7,387 nt of DNA, from assembly GCA_003645495.1 (NCBI GenBank), contig QNFK01000081.1, positions 1 to 7,387 of the forward strand. The letters run 5' to 3'. The notes under the pieces were generated by a model. That model worked only from the letters and a program-made list of their open reading frames with translations. It searched no databases and had not been told where the DNA came from. Position 1 is the stretch's first letter, and every line of letters begins with the position of its first letter. Of this stretch, positions 6,368-7,387 are shown in pieces. The translations under genes and the position numbers were made by a program. Source of the DNA: Gammaproteobacteria bacterium (GTDB lineage: Bacteria > Pseudomonadota > Gammaproteobacteria > Steroidobacterales > Woeseiaceae).

Positions 6368-7258
6368 ATGACAAAAAAGAAAAGACTTGGCCGCGGACTT
6401 GACGCACTGCTAAGCAAACCAGTAGCGCAGTCGGCCGCGGTTACCGGGCATGATGCAGATACGTTGCGACAAATACCGCTGGAGTTATTGCAACGTGGCC
6501 AGTACCAGCCGCGCGTTGATATGCGCCAGGACACACTCGAGGATCTTGCCAGTTCGATCAAAGCTCAGGGTGTCGTCCAGCCAATTGTTGCCCGACGGAT
6601 AGAGAAGCAAGGCAGCAATGTACAACACTACGAGATAATCGCTGGCGAACGCCGCTGGCGTGCTGCGCAAATGGCGGGACTTGCCGACATCCCCACGGTG
6701 ATTCGTGATGTGGATGACGATGATGCCATTGCAATGGCGCTTATCGAAAACATTCAGCGCGAAAATCTCAATCCACTGGAAGAAAGTCGCGCCCTGGATC
6801 GATTGATTCGAGAGTTTCATTTGACGCATCAGCAGGCCGCCGATGCTGTCGGTCGTTCGCGCGCAACCGTTAGTAATTTGTTGCGACTGCGGGACCTGTC
6901 CGACAAAGTGAAGCCGCTGCTGGAGTCACGGCAGATCGAAATGGGGCATGCGCGCGCGCTGCTTTCGATCAGCGACAAGACGCAGCAATTCGATGCTGCA
7001 CGCCAGGTGGCCAGGAAAGGATTATCGGTGCGTGAAACGGAGCAACTGGTCCGGCGCGTATTGGCAAATCAGGCTGGTAAGAGCTCAAAGCCGGCAGCGT
7101 CAGCACAGAATGCGGATATTCGCCGGCTGGAGATAGAGCTCTCCGAAAAACTTGGTGCTAAAGTTCGTGTTGATCACACCAGTAAGGGCACCGGCAAGCT
7201 GATCATCAACTACAACAGTCTCGACGAACTTGACGGTATCCTGAAACATATTAAGTAA
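6368..7258 (+). CDS. parB: Chromosome partitioning protein ParB (Spo0J)
   Basis: A CTP-dependent DNA clamp that loads at parS, slides along neighbouring DNA and stimulates ParA; it also recruits SMC in many bacteria. The product is 296 residues, normal for chromosomal ParB. The N-terminus has the typical KKRLGRGLDALLS, the conserved segment taken to contact ParA. The ParB/Srx CTP-binding domain spans about residues 35-140, with QYQPR, GERRWRA at 93-99 and ENIQREN from 127. The parS-reading helix-turn-helix is around 153-172, with THQQAADAVGRSRATVSNLL. The C-terminal dimerisation domain begins near RRLEIELSEKLGAKV, after a flexible Ala/Ser-rich linker. ATG 6368 has AGGA at 6357-6360, seven bases upstream. 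It is co-directional with parA and probably co-transcribed. No terminator is visible after it. Confidence 0.96.
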   Translation: MTKKKRLGRGLDALLSKPVAQSAAVTGHDADTLRQIPLELLQRGQYQPRVDMRQDTLEDLASSIKAQGVVQPIVARRIEKQGSNVQHYEIIAGERRWRAAQMAGLADIPTVIRDVDDDDAIAMALIENIQRENLNPLEESRALDRLIREFHLTHQQAADAVGRSRATVSNLLRLRDLSDKVKPLLESRQIEMGHARALLSISDKTQQFDAARQVARKGLSVRETEQLVRRVLANQAGKSSKPAASAQNADIRRLEIELSEKLGAKVRVDHTSKGTGKLIINYNSLDELDGILKHIK

Positions 7259-7283
7259 TTCAGATAACGTCAGAAAGCACTAA

Positions 7284-7387
7284 CGTCATTGCGAGGTGTT
7301 AAGTGACGCGGCAACCTCTGCCAGGTTGTAGTAACGCAGAACGAGGGTCCACGACAGTACTGAGAGGTTGCCACGCCCTGCGGGCTC
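7284..7387 (+). repeat. Palindromic MITE-like intergenic repeat, cut by the window edge
   Basis: The left arm opens CGTCATTGCGAGG (7284-7296) and reaches GACGCGGCAACCTCT (7305-7319). The right arm starts AGAGGTTGCC (7363-7372), the exact reverse complement of 7310-7319, and continues to the edge with weaker symmetry. The wording (CGTCATTGCGAGG, then GCGGCAAYCTC, then its inverse) matches a palindromic intergenic repeat I recall from many unrelated bacteria. Its full form ends with the inverse of the opening, so the missing right end should read GCAATGACG just past 7387. The spacer (7320-7362) looks unique. It holds no coding frame and probably spreads passively. Confidence 0.65.
7312..7328 (+). 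other. Local hairpin at the inner edge of the left repeat arm
   Basis: CAACCT (7312-7317) pairs with AGGTTG (7323-7328) around CTGCC. This competes with the long-range pairing of the same bases to 7363-7371. It lies about 55 bases after the parB stop and is not followed by a T tract, so a terminator role is doubtful. Confidence 0.4.

Overview
The window looks like a piece of a gammaproteobacterial chromosome. PrpC and PrpD resemble the enterobacterial proteins along their whole length. The rsmG-parA-parB order is the usual chromosomal partition cluster, and a REP-type palindrome of the kind common in pseudomonads and relatives lies between genes. The genus cannot be read from the sequence. 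All six complete genes are on the + strand, and coding density is high.

Layout. Positions 1-25 hold the last codons of an upstream gene, possibly prpB. prpC (2-methylcitrate synthase, 66-1190) follows. Next is a 230-base non-coding gap carrying a REP-like pair. Then come prpD (2-methylcitrate dehydratase, 1421-2869) and, after 51 bases, a secreted S9-family serine peptidase (2921-4903). The peptidase stop overlaps the rsmG start (4900-5544) in an ATGA, and rsmG overlaps parA (5541-6326) the same way. A 41-base gap with a small hairpin leads to parB (6368-7258). The last 129 bases hold no gene. They contain most of a palindromic, MITE-like intergenic repeat that runs off the right edge.

Function. 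PrpC and PrpD perform the first two steps of the methylcitrate cycle for propionyl-CoA: condensation with oxaloacetate, then dehydration. RsmG methylates 16S rRNA. ParA and ParB are the ATPase and the CTP-dependent parS-binding clamp of chromosome segregation. The peptidase links the two blocks physically, with no obvious metabolic link to either.

Three starts were placed inside longer open frames: prpC at 66, the peptidase at 2921 and parA at 5541. I see no phage, CRISPR, toxin-antitoxin, tRNA or rRNA, and no convincing undescribed system. The points most worth checking are the repeats, the peptidase-rsmG coupling where mnmG is usually found, and the base-composition contrast between prpC and prpD.
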